From contig NZ_CP172558.1 in the NCBI RefSeq assembly GCF_046530675.1, positions 1,240,001-1,304,000 of the forward strand: a stretch of DNA of 64,000 nucleotides, written 5' to 3'. Source of the stretch: Chitinibacter sp046530675 (lineage in GTDB: Bacteria > Pseudomonadota > Gammaproteobacteria > Burkholderiales > Chitinibacteraceae). Each line of letters opens with the position of its first letter. Position 1 is the stretch's first letter. Below, piece after piece: positions 8,521 to 16,822 of this stretch. Position numbers and translations under genes: made by a program. The notes beneath the pieces were generated by a model. The model made no database searches. It was not told the DNA's origin and saw nothing but the letters and a program-made list of their open reading frames with translations.

Positions 8521-9900
8521 ATGAGCCAAGGTAAAATCGTACAAATCATTGGCCCGGTTGTTGACGTGCAATTTCCACGCGACAACCTGCCCAAGGTGTA
8601 TGACGCGCTCAAACTCGTTGGCACAGACCTGACGCTGGAAGTTCAGCAGCAGCTCGGTGACGGCGTAGTGCGCGCCATTGCCATGGGTACGACCGATGGT
8701 ATTAAACGTGGTACTAGCGTAAGCAATACTGGCGCACCGATTTCGGTGCCAGTGGGTAATGCAACGCTGGGTCGCATTATGGATGTATTGGGCAACCCAA
8801 TCGACGAAGCAGGTCCTGTGAATGCCGAGGCAACTCGTGCTATTCACCAAGCCGCGCCTAAGTTCGACGAGTTGAACCAAAGCATTGACCTTCTGGAAAC
8901 TGGTATCAAGGTGATTGACCTTGTTTGCCCGTTCGCCAAGGGTGGTAAAGTTGGTCTGTTCGGTGGTGCCGGTGTAGGCAAAACCGTAAACATGATGGAA
9001 TTGATCAACAACATCGCTAAAGCGCACAGCGGTTTGTCTGTGTTTGCTGGTGTAGGTGAGCGTACTCGTGAGGGTAACGACTTCTACCACGAAATGAAGG
9101 ACTCTAACGTTCTTGATAAAGTGGCGATGGTTTATGGTCAGATGAATGAGCCTCCAGGCAACCGTTTGCGCGTAGCGTTGACTGGTCTGTCTATCGCGGA
9201 ACACTTCCGTGACGAAGGCCGTGACATCCTGTTCTTCGTAGACAACATCTACCGTTACACACTGGCCGGTACTGAAGTATCCGCTCTGTTGGGCCGTATG
9301 CCTTCAGCGGTAGGTTACCAGCCAACACTGGCTGAAGAGATGGGTGCTCTGCAAGAGCGTATCACTTCAACCAAAACTGGTTCGATTACATCGATTCAAG
9401 CCGTATATGTACCTGCGGATGACTTGACTGACCCGTCTCCAGCTACAACGTTCGCTCACTTGGATGCGACTGTCGTATTGAGCCGTGATATTGCATCTCT
9501 GGGTATCTACCCTGCGGTAGATCCACTGGATTCGACTTCACGTCAGCTGGACCCACAAGTGGTTGGCGAAGAACACTACACCGTAGCACGTGGTGTTCAG
9601 TCTACGCTGCAAAAGTACAAAGAATTGCAAGACATTATCGCGATTCTGGGTATGGACGAGTTGTCTCCAGAAGACAAACTGGCTGTATCACGTGCTCGTA
9701 AGATCCAGCGTTTCTTGTCACAACCGTTCCACGTGGCCGAAGTGTTCACGGGTTCTCCAGGCAAGTACGTTCCGCTCAAAGAAACCCTCAAGGGCTTCAA
9801 GGGCATCTTGAATGGCGATTACGATCACCTCCCAGAGCAGGCCTTCTACATGGTTGGCGGCATCGAAGAAGCGATCGAAAAAGCCAAATCGATGCAATAA
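8521..9900 (+). CDS. atpD: ATP synthase F1 subunit beta
   Basis: 459 residues, the catalytic subunit. Walker A GGAGVGKT is at about residues 148-155, the catalytic glutamate is in GVGERTREGNDFYHEM, and the Walker B region ILFFVDNIYRYT follows. PADDLTDPSPATTFAHLDA is the family signature. Nothing departs from the normal protein. Confidence 0.98.
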   Translation: MSQGKIVQIIGPVVDVQFPRDNLPKVYDALKLVGTDLTLEVQQQLGDGVVRAIAMGTTDGIKRGTSVSNTGAPISVPVGNATLGRIMDVLGNPIDEAGPVNAEATRAIHQAAPKFDELNQSIDLLETGIKVIDLVCPFAKGGKVGLFGGAGVGKTVNMMELINNIAKAHSGLSVFAGVGERTREGNDFYHEMKDSNVLDKVAMVYGQMNEPPGNRLRVALTGLSIAEHFRDEGRDILFFVDNIYRYTLAGTEVSALLGRMPSAVGYQPTLAEEMGALQERITSTKTGSITSIQAVYVPADDLTDPSPATTFAHLDATVVLSRDIASLGIYPAVDPLDSTSRQLDPQVVGEEHYTVARGVQSTLQKYKELQDIIAILGMDELSPEDKLAVSRARKIQRFLSQPFHVAEVFTGSPGKYVPLKETLKGFKGILNGDYDHLPEQAFYMVGGIEEAIEKAKSMQ

Positions 9901-9911
9901 GGGGTTAAGTG

Positions 9912-10340
9912 ATGGCCATGACCATGCATGTGGACGTAGTTAGCGCTGAAGAACTGATCTACTCGGGTGCTGCAGAATTTGTTTCTGCGCCAGCCGACAA
10001 AGGTGAGATCGGTATCCTGCCGCGGCACGCGCCGCTGTTGACCCGCATTCGCCCGGGCGCGATCCGTATCAAGGTCGCAAACTCGAACGAAGATGATGTC
10101 ATCCTGTTTGTTTCAGGTGGCATGCTCGAAGTTCAGCCGGATGGGGTAACGGTATTGGCCGACACTGCGATTCGTGGTGCAGACATCGACGAAGCCAAAG
10201 CGCAAGAAGCCAAGCGCAAGGCCGAAGAAGCGTTGAAAAACCACGCTTCTACGATGGACTTTGCCATGGCGCAGGCCGAATTGGTCGAAGCAGTTGCCAA
10301 ACTTGCTGTCATCGACAAGATCAAACGGCGCGGCCACTAA
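9912..10340 (+). CDS. atpC: ATP synthase F1 subunit epsilon
   Basis: 142 residues from the ATG at 9912; a GTG at 9909 would add one residue. It has an N-terminal beta-sandwich (MHVDVVSAEELIYSG, DKGEIGILPRHAPLLT) and a C-terminal two-helix region that inhibits ATP hydrolysis. It is the last gene of the atp operon and is followed by a strong terminator. Confidence 0.96.
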   Translation: MAMTMHVDVVSAEELIYSGAAEFVSAPADKGEIGILPRHAPLLTRIRPGAIRIKVANSNEDDVILFVSGGMLEVQPDGVTVLADTAIRGADIDEAKAQEAKRKAEEALKNHASTMDFAMAQAELVEAVAKLAVIDKIKRRGH

Positions 10341-10370
10341 TCATCGCTCTGCGATGGTTTGCACTAAACA

Positions 10371-10398
10371 AAAAACCAGCCTTCGGGCTGGTTTTTTT
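10371..10398 (+). terminator. Rho-independent terminator of the atp operon
   Basis: Stem AAACCAGCC/GGCTGGTTT with a TTCG tetraloop, followed by a run of seven T, 30 bases after the atpC stop. Confidence 0.92.
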
Positions 10399-10414
10399 AT
10401 TGCCTTTTTTGCTC

Positions 10415-10463
10415 GGGTATTGCCTTGCAGGTCAATCAGCATGTTGGGTGTAGAGATATACCC
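10415..10463. repeat. 49-bp GGGTAT-N37-ATACCC element, perfect copy
   Basis: GGGTAT at 10415-10420 and ATACCC at 10458-10463. It lies between the atp terminator and the 3' end of the GNAT gene, in the convergent intergenic gap. Confidence 0.85.
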
Positions 10464-10471
10464 CGATGTCG

Positions 10472-10972
10472 CTAGTCAAGTTTGCGCACAAAGTGCAAAT
10501 GTCCCATTTCGCGCACATAACCCATTTTCTGATACAGGCGATGCGCATTCACATTTTCTGGCGAGGTTTGCATCGTGAGCATACCCACGCCAATCGCTTT
10601 GGCTTCCCGCTCGACGTGGGCAAGCAGCGCACCACCAATTTTTTGTCCGCGTAGTTCTGGCAGGACAAATAAATCATTCAGCACCCAGCTACGGCATAAA
10701 CTCATCGATGAGAAGCTCTCAAAAACTTGAGTAAAACCAATGGCCTTATTCTGTGCATCACGAACCAGATACAGGCGTGAGTCTTTTAAGACCAAGCGTT
10801 CGGATAAAAAAGCGCGCGCCTCTTCGTGATCTTGAGAGTAATTTGCATAGCGCAGTGAAGTATCAATATAAAACTGACGGTAAGCAATAAAGAGGGGCGC
10901 CAGATCATCGAGGTCTAAAATGCCTGCATTACTGATTGCAAAGCTTGTTGTTGGGGTCGTTTCGATAGGCAC
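10472..10972 (-). CDS. GNAT-family N-acetyltransferase
   Basis: 166 residues. The acetyl-CoA-binding motif A is LPELRGQKIGGALLAHVEREA at about residues 105-125 (R-x-x-K-I-G-G-A variant of RxxGxG/A). The C-terminal NAHRLYQKMGYVRE block is typical. The substrate cannot be read from sequence. It is transcribed toward the atp operon, and a terminator separates it from ubiK upstream, so it is probably monocistronic. Confidence 0.85.
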   Translation of the reverse strand: MPIETTPTTSFAISNAGILDLDDLAPLFIAYRQFYIDTSLRYANYSQDHEEARAFLSERLVLKDSRLYLVRDAQNKAIGFTQVFESFSSMSLCRSWVLNDLFVLPELRGQKIGGALLAHVEREAKAIGVGMLTMQTSPENVNAHRLYQKMGYVREMGHLHFVRKLD

Positions 10973-11011
10973 AGCATTCTCTTTATTAAAAATTGATTTA
11001 CCTTATGTTAC

Positions 11012-11040
11012 AAAAAAACCGAGCAAGTAGCTCGGTTTTG
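11012..11040 (-). terminator. Terminator of ubiK (minus strand)
   Basis: Stem AACCGAGC/GCTCGGTT with a five-base loop. On the minus strand it runs into seven T (11012-11018 read in reverse), and on the plus strand into TTTTGTTTTG. It lies between the ubiK stop and the GNAT start. Confidence 0.85.
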
Positions 11041-11069
11041 TTTTGCTTGTTGTAAATCAAGAGACTGAG

Positions 11070-11330
11070 TTAAATGCCGTCCTGCGGGTTGTTAAATTGC
11101 AAACGGGATTCAAGGTCTGCAACCCGTGCTTCAAGCTGGGTGAGTGTCTCGCGAGTCCGCGCCAGCACTTCCTGCTGTACTTCAAATTCTTCCCGAGTGA
11201 CTAAATCCAGTTTGCTAAATGCGCTACCCATCATGGCGCGAATATTTTTCTCTACGTCTTTAGCCGGACTGGCGGCGATGGCATCGGAAATTTTCCCGGT
11301 GATTTCATCAAAAAACTTGTCTTTCAGCAT
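11070..11330 (-). CDS. ubiK: UbiK accessory factor of ubiquinone biosynthesis (BMFP/YqiC family)
   Basis: 86 residues, mostly helical, ending in a coiled coil (LARTRETLTQLEARVADLE, residues about 56-74). The family binds lipids as a coiled-coil trimer and helps the aerobic ubiquinone-synthesis complex together with UbiJ. The N-terminal MLKDKFFDEITGKISDAI and NIRAMMGSAFSKLDLVTREE segments are characteristic. The anaerobic counterparts ubiTVU lie near the end of this window. Confidence 0.88.
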   Translation of the reverse strand: MLKDKFFDEITGKISDAIAASPAKDVEKNIRAMMGSAFSKLDLVTREEFEVQQEVLARTRETLTQLEARVADLESRLQFNNPQDGI

Positions 11331-11400
11331 GATGCGCTCCTTGGCATGAATCTGTTTATGAGTTTAGCAGATTGGTTTCGGTTACAAGGTCGGTAATTGA

Positions 11401-11415
11401 GCACCAATCTGGTGC
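11401..11415 (+). promoter_or_regulatory. NtrC-type enhancer upstream of glnK-amtB
   Basis: GCACCA-ATC-TGGTGC is a perfect palindrome with the same half-sites and spacing as known enterobacterial NtrC sites (GCACCA-N3-TGGTGC). It lies about 100 bases upstream of the sigma-54 promoter, a usual enhancer distance. Confidence 0.75.
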
Positions 11416-11508
11416 GAGCTGCTTATTCCAAGCTTTCTTGCTGGTTTAATTTAGTGCGTTTGCTGATTTTTTTCTTCCTAGTGCCTTGAATTTAATGAAA
11501 TTTAAATC

Positions 11509-11526
11509 TTGGCATGCTTAATGCTA
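11509..11526 (+). promoter_or_regulatory. Sigma-54 promoter of glnK-amtB
   Basis: TTGGCATG, then four bases, then ATGCTAA. The invariant GG (11511-11512) and GC (11523-11524) have the exact 12-bp -24/-12 spacing. It is 45 bases upstream of the P-II start. Together with the NtrC palindrome it predicts induction under nitrogen limitation. Confidence 0.82.
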
Positions 11527-11571
11527 ATGCTTGCATTGTCAGAATAAAACTGTCCATTCAAGGAGCAAACC

Positions 11572-11910
11572 ATGAAATTCGTGACTGCAATTATTAAACC
11601 GTTCAAGCTCGATGAAGTTCGCGAAGCTTTATCCGAGATTGGTGTACAGGGTTTGACTGTGACCGAAGTGAAAGGTTTCGGGCGGCAAAAAGGTCATACG
11701 GAGCTATACCGCGGTGCTGAATATGTGGTCGATTTTTTGCCCAAAGTAAAAATCGAAATCGCGATTGCCGACGAATTACTCGAACAGGCAACCGAGGCGA
11801 TCGAAAAAGCGGCGCATACCGGCAAGATTGGTGATGGCAAGATTTTTGTTTTCGAGTTGGCCCATATTGTCCGGATTCGCACTGGCGAAACGGGCGAAGC
11901 GGCGATCTAA
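11572..11910 (+). CDS. glnK: Nitrogen regulatory protein P-II (GlnK type)
   Basis: 112 residues, the usual P-II length. The T-loop with the uridylylated tyrosine is in KGHTELYRGAEYVVDFLPK (Tyr51). The C-terminal GDGKIFVFELAHIVRIRTGE is the family signature. P-II senses 2-oxoglutarate and ATP/ADP, and as GlnK it plugs the AmtB channel. The sequence alone cannot separate GlnB from GlnK, but co-transcription with amtB, 25 bases downstream, supports GlnK. AAGGAG precedes the ATG. Confidence 0.93.
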   Translation: MKFVTAIIKPFKLDEVREALSEIGVQGLTVTEVKGFGRQKGHTELYRGAEYVVDFLPKVKIEIAIADELLEQATEAIEKAAHTGKIGDGKIFVFELAHIVRIRTGETGEAAI

Positions 11911-11935
11911 TTCTGAGCGATCTGGAGAGAGCGAA

Positions 11936-13432
11936 ATGAAAAAATTCCTGGGATCTATTGCGCTACTGGGCGCGATGTTATTTGCGGCCCCCACTTTTGC
12001 CGAAGACGCATCAGCGGTGGCCTCAGCAGTTGCAGTTGAAGTGGCCGTTGCCAGCGAAGTTAAAGCTGACGTGGCGGTTGAACAAGCGTCGGCCACGGCG
12101 CCTGCCGCTGCACCTGCCATCACGATCAACAAGGGCGACAATACCTGGCTGCTGGTTGCAACAGCTTTGGTGATCCTGATGTCGATTCCTGGCTTGGCCT
12201 TGTTCTACGGCGGTCTGGTTCGCAGCAAAAACATGCTGTCGGTGCTGATGCAGGTCTTTACCGTATTTAGCCTGATTTCGATTCTGTGGGTCGTTTACGG
12301 CTACAGCCTGGCGTTTACCGAAGGCAATGCGTTTATTGGTTCGCTCAATAAAATCATGCTCAAAGGCGTGACGCCCGATTCGATTGCGGCGACGTGGAAT
12401 AAAGGCATCGGTATTTCAGAAATGATCTACATCGCCTTCCAGGGCGCATTTGCCGCGATTACATGTGGTCTGATCGTTGGTTCGTTTGCTGAACGCATCA
12501 AATTTTCTGCCGTGCTGGTGTTCTGCGTCATCTGGTTTACCTTCTCGTACATTCCGATGGCGCATATGGTTTGGTACTGGGCTGGTCCTGATGCTTACAC
12601 TTCTGCCGAAGCTGGCGCTGCTGCAACCGCGACTGCAGGCTACCTGTTCAAAGACGGTGCGTTGGATTTTGCCGGTGGTACTGTCGTTCACATCAATGCA
12701 GCGGTTGCGGGTCTGGTAGGTTCTTACTTTGTAGGCAAACGCATCGGTTACGGTCGTGATCCGATGACGCCGCATAGCCTGACGATGACAATGATTGGTG
12801 CTTCCCTGCTGTGGTTTGGCTGGTTCGGTTTCAATGCCGGTTCGGCACTGGAAGCCAACGGTATCGCTGCATTGGCCTTCCTGAATACCTGGATTGCACC
12901 GGCAGCAGCGGCCATGAGCTGGTTGGTGGCTGAATGGATTCTGAAAGGCAAGCCATCATTGCTCGGCGCAGCGTCTGGCGCGGTGGCCGGTCTGGTCGTG
13001 ATTACGCCGGCTGCGGGCTTTGTCGGTGTTGGTGGTGGCCTGATCATGGGTCTGATCGCTGGTGTTGCTGGCTTGTGGGGCGTGCATGGTCTGAAGCGTC
13101 TGCTGGGTGCTGATGATTCACTCGACGTATTTGGTGTACACGGTGTTTGCGGTATCTTGGGTGCGATTCTGACTGGCGTATTTGCCAGCCCGGATCTGGG
13201 TGGTACTGGTGTTTGGGATTATGTCGCCAACGGTGTTGCCAGCGGTTACAGCATTGCCACTCAAGTCAAAATCCAGTTGATTGGCGTGGTATTGACGATT
13301 GTCTGGTCAGGCGTGGTCGCAATCGTTGCCTATAAACTGGTCGATATGACGATGGGTCTGCGTGTGAAAGAAGACGCTGAACGTGAAGGTCTGGATGTGA
13401 CCAGCCACGGCGAGAAAGCATATAACTTTTAA
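11936..13432 (+). CDS. amtB: AmtB ammonium transporter
   Basis: 498 residues from the ATG at 11936, preceded by GGAGAGAG. A signal peptide (MKKFLGSIALLGAMLFAAPTFA) is followed by an Ala/Val/Glu-rich periplasmic stretch of about 45 residues (23-68), longer than in most AmtB proteins, and then eleven membrane helices. Family blocks include PGLALFYGGLVRSKN, DFAGGTVVHINAAVAGLVG and VHGVCGILGAILTGVF, with the pore histidines. It conducts NH4+/NH3 and is controlled by GlnK. The long Ala/Val linker has no evident function. Confidence 0.96.
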   Translation: MKKFLGSIALLGAMLFAAPTFAEDASAVASAVAVEVAVASEVKADVAVEQASATAPAAAPAITINKGDNTWLLVATALVILMSIPGLALFYGGLVRSKNMLSVLMQVFTVFSLISILWVVYGYSLAFTEGNAFIGSLNKIMLKGVTPDSIAATWNKGIGISEMIYIAFQGAFAAITCGLIVGSFAERIKFSAVLVFCVIWFTFSYIPMAHMVWYWAGPDAYTSAEAGAAATATAGYLFKDGALDFAGGTVVHINAAVAGLVGSYFVGKRIGYGRDPMTPHSLTMTMIGASLLWFGWFGFNAGSALEANGIAALAFLNTWIAPAAAAMSWLVAEWILKGKPSLLGAASGAVAGLVVITPAAGFVGVGGGLIMGLIAGVAGLWGVHGLKRLLGADDSLDVFGVHGVCGILGAILTGVFASPDLGGTGVWDYVANGVASGYSIATQVKIQLIGVVLTIVWSGVVAIVAYKLVDMTMGLRVKEDAEREGLDVTSHGEKAYNF

Positions 13433-13472
13433 TTCAGGCTGTTTTTGAGTGGACTTGTTCCGCCATATTCTC

Positions 13473-13500
13473 AAAGCTCACCTGCGGGTGAGCTTTTCTT
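13473..13500 (+). terminator. Terminator of glnK-amtB
   Basis: Stem AAAGCTCACC/GGTGAGCTTT with loop TGCG, followed by TCTTTT, about 40 bases after amtB. Confidence 0.85.
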
Positions 13501-13605
13501 TTGCTGTTAAAGCATCCCCTTGCGCTCATAACGCAGTTGGCAAGAGTTGGCGCGATCAACTACAAATTAATGACCTTCGCACTGAACTCACAACGGAGTT
13601 TGGCC

Positions 13606-15228
13606 ATGCAGCAATGGAAAATTGGTACTCAAATTATGGTGTTGGGCGTGCTGGCGCTGTCGGGCATGTTGCTGATCGGCCTGATTGGTTATGTCGGCAA
13701 TCAACGGTTGGTCAACAGCATAGAGTCGGTCAGTATCACCAGCACTTTGCTGCGTAATCAAACCGAGGCTGACATGATGCACGATGGTATTCGTGCCGAT
13801 GTGCTCGATATGTTCCGCCTCTCGACGCAGGAAAGCCCCAGTGCAGAAGAACTCAATGAAGTCCGGGGAGGGCTGGCGGAGCACCTGCAGAATTTCAATC
13901 GTCTGGTCGCTGAAAATGATCGGATGCCTCTGTCGCCCAATCAGCGCGCGGCGATGAATGAACTTAAACCAGACCTCAGCAATTATGTGCGAATGGCGCA
14001 AGCGACTGCAGATCAGTTTGAGCAACATAGTGGCGATGCCAGCGAAGCGTATAAGCAATTTTTTGCCGCTTTCCTGAGTCTGGAAGAGCGGATGGAGAAG
14101 TTCAGTTCATTGATTGAAAATGATATCCATCAGGCGACCGACCAGCAAAAAGCCATTATTGAGCAAGGACAGCTACTGATTTTATTGTCGGTCGTGATTC
14201 TACTGGTGGCCTTAGCCATCGCCGTTGGGCTGGTCACGCGCGGTATTACGCGGCCGATCAAATCCGTTGGCGTATTTTTAGATCAATTGCAGGGTGATTT
14301 GCGGCAACGCTTGCCCGATTTTGGACGTAATGAATTAGGAGATATGGGACGGGCGGTGAACGAGCTGATTACCAATCAGGCTAATACGGTCCGACTGATT
14401 CAGCGCGCAGCAGAAGATGTCGGACAAGTTGCGCTGCAACTGAAGGATCGCTCAAATCTGACGCATGATCTGACTGAGCAAGTCAATCATGAAGCCCGGC
14501 ATATCGATGAAATTACCTCGCAACTGGCCGATTCGGTTGAGGAAGTGCTGCAGCGCGTTGATCTCGCAGCACAGCGGGCTTTAACGGCAAGCAATACCGC
14601 ATCAGAGGCGCATGCCAGCATGTTTCGCTCGCACGAAGTGACTGCCGATCTGATTAATGTCGCCAAGCAGGCTTCGGGAATCATTGAAAACCTGGGTTCT
14701 GCAGCGAATGAAATCAGCAGTATTGCTGCAGTCATCAAGGAAATTGCCGATCAGACCAATCTGCTGGCACTGAACGCGGCGATTGAAGCTGCGCGCGCAG
14801 GTGAATCGGGGCGCGGTTTTGCTGTTGTCGCCGACGAAGTGCGCAAACTGGCCGAACGAACTGCGGCATCGACCACGGATATTGCCAAAATGACCCAGCA
14901 TATTACCCAGGCCACTGGCGAAGCGACCCGGGCGATGCATCAGGTCAGTGATGGCGTAAACCGGGGGGCGCTCGAAGTCGAAAGTGCCATGACCGGGCAG
15001 GATGCGATCGTGCGCGATACGGAAGACATGAAGCAAATCTCCGATGGCATTGCGCGGGCAGCCCAGCAGGAAACGGCTGCAATCGCCGATGCGACGGCCG
15101 TCTTGAACGAAATCAGCACGAAAATCGAAAATGCATCCGAAGCCGTTCAGACCATGAACAGCGATACCGATACATTGAGTCGTGTCGTTGCCGAGCTACA
15201 GAAAAACGTGGCGCAATTCAAAGTGTAA
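13606..15228 (+). CDS. Methyl-accepting chemotaxis protein
   Basis: 540 residues from the ATG at 13606, chosen because it is preceded by CGGAG and gives a short basic N-terminus before membrane helix 1. TM1 is at about residues 9-30, then comes a helical periplasmic sensor domain (four-helix-bundle type), TM2 at about residues 187-210, HAMP, and the cytoplasmic signalling hairpin with EIADQTNLLALNAAIEAARAG at its tip and GRGFAVVADEVRKLAERT. The ligand is unknown. It is flanked by terminators on both sides, so it is monocistronic. Confidence 0.93.
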   Translation: MQQWKIGTQIMVLGVLALSGMLLIGLIGYVGNQRLVNSIESVSITSTLLRNQTEADMMHDGIRADVLDMFRLSTQESPSAEELNEVRGGLAEHLQNFNRLVAENDRMPLSPNQRAAMNELKPDLSNYVRMAQATADQFEQHSGDASEAYKQFFAAFLSLEERMEKFSSLIENDIHQATDQQKAIIEQGQLLILLSVVILLVALAIAVGLVTRGITRPIKSVGVFLDQLQGDLRQRLPDFGRNELGDMGRAVNELITNQANTVRLIQRAAEDVGQVALQLKDRSNLTHDLTEQVNHEARHIDEITSQLADSVEEVLQRVDLAAQRALTASNTASEAHASMFRSHEVTADLINVAKQASGIIENLGSAANEISSIAAVIKEIADQTNLLALNAAIEAARAGESGRGFAVVADEVRKLAERTAASTTDIAKMTQHITQATGEATRAMHQVSDGVNRGALEVESAMTGQDAIVRDTEDMKQISDGIARAAQQETAAIADATAVLNEISTKIENASEAVQTMNSDTDTLSRVVAELQKNVAQFKV

Positions 15229-15256
15229 TTTGATTCAGTGCCAAATATCGAAGTAA

Positions 15257-15290
15257 TAAAAAAGTGCTCTTTTCGAGCACTTTTTTATTA
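15257..15290. terminator. Bidirectional terminator between two chemoreceptor genes
   Basis: Stem AAAAAAGTGCTC/GAGCACTTTTTT with loop TTTTC. It has a T-run on both strands, so it serves the upstream receptor and the convergent one. Confidence 0.88.
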
Positions 15291-15300
15291 TACCTTAATA

Positions 15301-15349
15301 GGGTATTGGCCTATATTCCTCAATTTGCAATGCTTTATGACGTATACCC
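15301..15349. repeat. 49-bp GGGTAT-N37-ATACCC element, perfect copy
   Basis: GGGTAT at 15301-15306 and ATACCC at 15344-15349. It fills the gap between the bidirectional terminator and the 3' end of the convergent chemoreceptor gene. Confidence 0.85.
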
Positions 15350-15364
15350 TAGATGTATTGCGGG

Positions 15365-16822
15365 TCAGCGACCATGTTTCTGATGAACCAGCGCATCGAG
15401 TGACTGAAACAATTTCTGGCTGGCCGCTTCAACGGCGCTGAACTGCTGGCGGATTTTATGCTGGCGTTCCGGCTCGTCGGGCCAGTTGCCGGCCGCCAGT
15501 CCGACGATTTCATGCATTGCCGAATACAGATTCTGCTGTGGTGAGGCCAGCTCTCTGTAAGCGCTGTGACGGGTGTAGTCGCTGTTCTGGCTGATTGCGC
15601 CGTACCATTGTCCAAAAGCGCTGTCTTCTGCCTGGATTTGCAAGTGGCGTTTGGCCTGTTGCGCCAGATCGCCGCCAATCAAGCTGATATAACCGTTTTG
15701 TTTGAAGTACAGCGTTTCCACTTTGGCCTGCGAGGTGTGACAAACGTCCTGCACGTAGGCGATTCGCTGCAAAGCTTGTTTGGCGCGCTGCTCGCTATTG
15801 GCAAAACTTTGCTCGATACCACTGACGTTCTCGCCCGATTCGTGCGCCATTTGCCGCATCTGGCGGCTGACTTCGCTAATGCTGCTCGCGTTGCTGCTGA
15901 GCTCAAGCATGACCTTGCCGATCTCGCTCGACGCCACTTTACTGCGTTCGGCCAGTTTTCTGACTTCATCGGCGACCACTGCAAAACCGCGTCCTTGCTC
16001 GCCAGCGCGCGCCGCTTCAATCGCCGCATTGAGTGCCAGCAAATTGGTTTGATCGGCCAGCTCGGCGATCATGCTGACCGAGTTGCTGACTTTGTCGGCC
16101 AGTGCGCCAAAACCGTCGACTGCCGTATTGGTCAGATCGATATGCCCGATCATATTCATCAATGCCGTTACCAGTTGTTCGACTTGCTGGTGGCTGTGTT
16201 CGGCATCGGCGACATTCTGGCTCGACAGTTCGGCCAGATCATCGCTTGCTTTGGCAATGCCGAGCATATCGCCTTGCGTCATTTCCAGATTGGCGAGCAG
16301 GTTGCCGGTGTTCAGCTCGCTCAGTTGCGAGAGTAAGCCGTTACGGCGTTCCTTGATGGCGTTTTTTTCCAATACCGTCAGCGATTCATTGGTGCGTTCG
16401 AGCGAGTCGCGAAATACGCCGTGCAGGCCAACGGCTTGCGCCCGGCGGAAAAACCGACCCTGACCGGCCATTTGCAGCACCGTTTGCTGTTCGCGAAAAC
16501 ACGCTTCGAGCTGGTCGAGCATGTCGTTGATTGCCCAGCTGATACGGCCAAATTCATCCATATTCGGAATATTGAGTACCCGGCCCGTCACCTTGCCGGC
16601 GGCGACATCGTGCGCGACCGTTTCCAGCTGGGTCAGCAAGGCCATATCGGTTCGCGAGCGCAAGACATACAGATGCCCGGTGATGATTCCGGCCAAGAGC
16701 GGAATCAGCAGCCAGACGCTAAAACCGTACAGAAACCAGGCCAGCAGAAAATTGAGTCCCAGCAGGCTGCAGAGAAACACAACGATAAGCGAAACTCTAG
16801 AGTGAAAGGACAAGTTCTTCAT
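15365..16822 (-). CDS. Methyl-accepting chemotaxis protein with a degenerate CZB-like C-terminus
   Basis: 485 residues from the ATG at 16822. Longer open frames upstream lie inside the PAS gene and are not supported. Two closely spaced hydrophobic helices (residues about 10-50) form a hairpin with almost no periplasmic loop, followed by HAMP and the signalling tip ELADQTNLLALNAAIEAARAG. The last 115 residues resemble a chemoreceptor zinc-binding domain (FGQWY, then His, then AMHEIV), but most zinc ligands are replaced. The start overlaps the PAS gene by 26 bases, so the pair is co-translated. Topology and context suggest an Aer-like energy or redox receptor whose PAS sensor is a separate protein. 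Confidence 0.88.
   Translation of the reverse strand: MKNLSFHSRVSLIVVFLCSLLGLNFLLAWFLYGFSVWLLIPLLAGIITGHLYVLRSRTDMALLTQLETVAHDVAAGKVTGRVLNIPNMDEFGRISWAINDMLDQLEACFREQQTVLQMAGQGRFFRRAQAVGLHGVFRDSLERTNESLTVLEKNAIKERRNGLLSQLSELNTGNLLANLEMTQGDMLGIAKASDDLAELSSQNVADAEHSHQQVEQLVTALMNMIGHIDLTNTAVDGFGALADKVSNSVSMIAELADQTNLLALNAAIEAARAGEQGRGFAVVADEVRKLAERSKVASSEIGKVMLELSSNASSISEVSRQMRQMAHESGENVSGIEQSFANSEQRAKQALQRIAYVQDVCHTSQAKVETLYFKQNGYISLIGGDLAQQAKRHLQIQAEDSAFGQWYGAISQNSDYTRHSAYRELASPQQNLYSAMHEIVGLAAGNWPDEPERQHKIRQQFSAVEAASQKLFQSLDALVHQKHGR

Noticed and set aside
7789..9204. A 471-codon open frame on the minus strand across atpG and atpD
   Set aside because: It is the antisense of two highly conserved genes, has no family pattern, and is caused by their codon use.
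13507..13530. A sigma-28-like flagellar promoter (TAAA...GCTCATAA) before the chemoreceptor at 13606
   Set aside because: The spacer is 12 instead of 15 bases and two positions of the -10 element differ.
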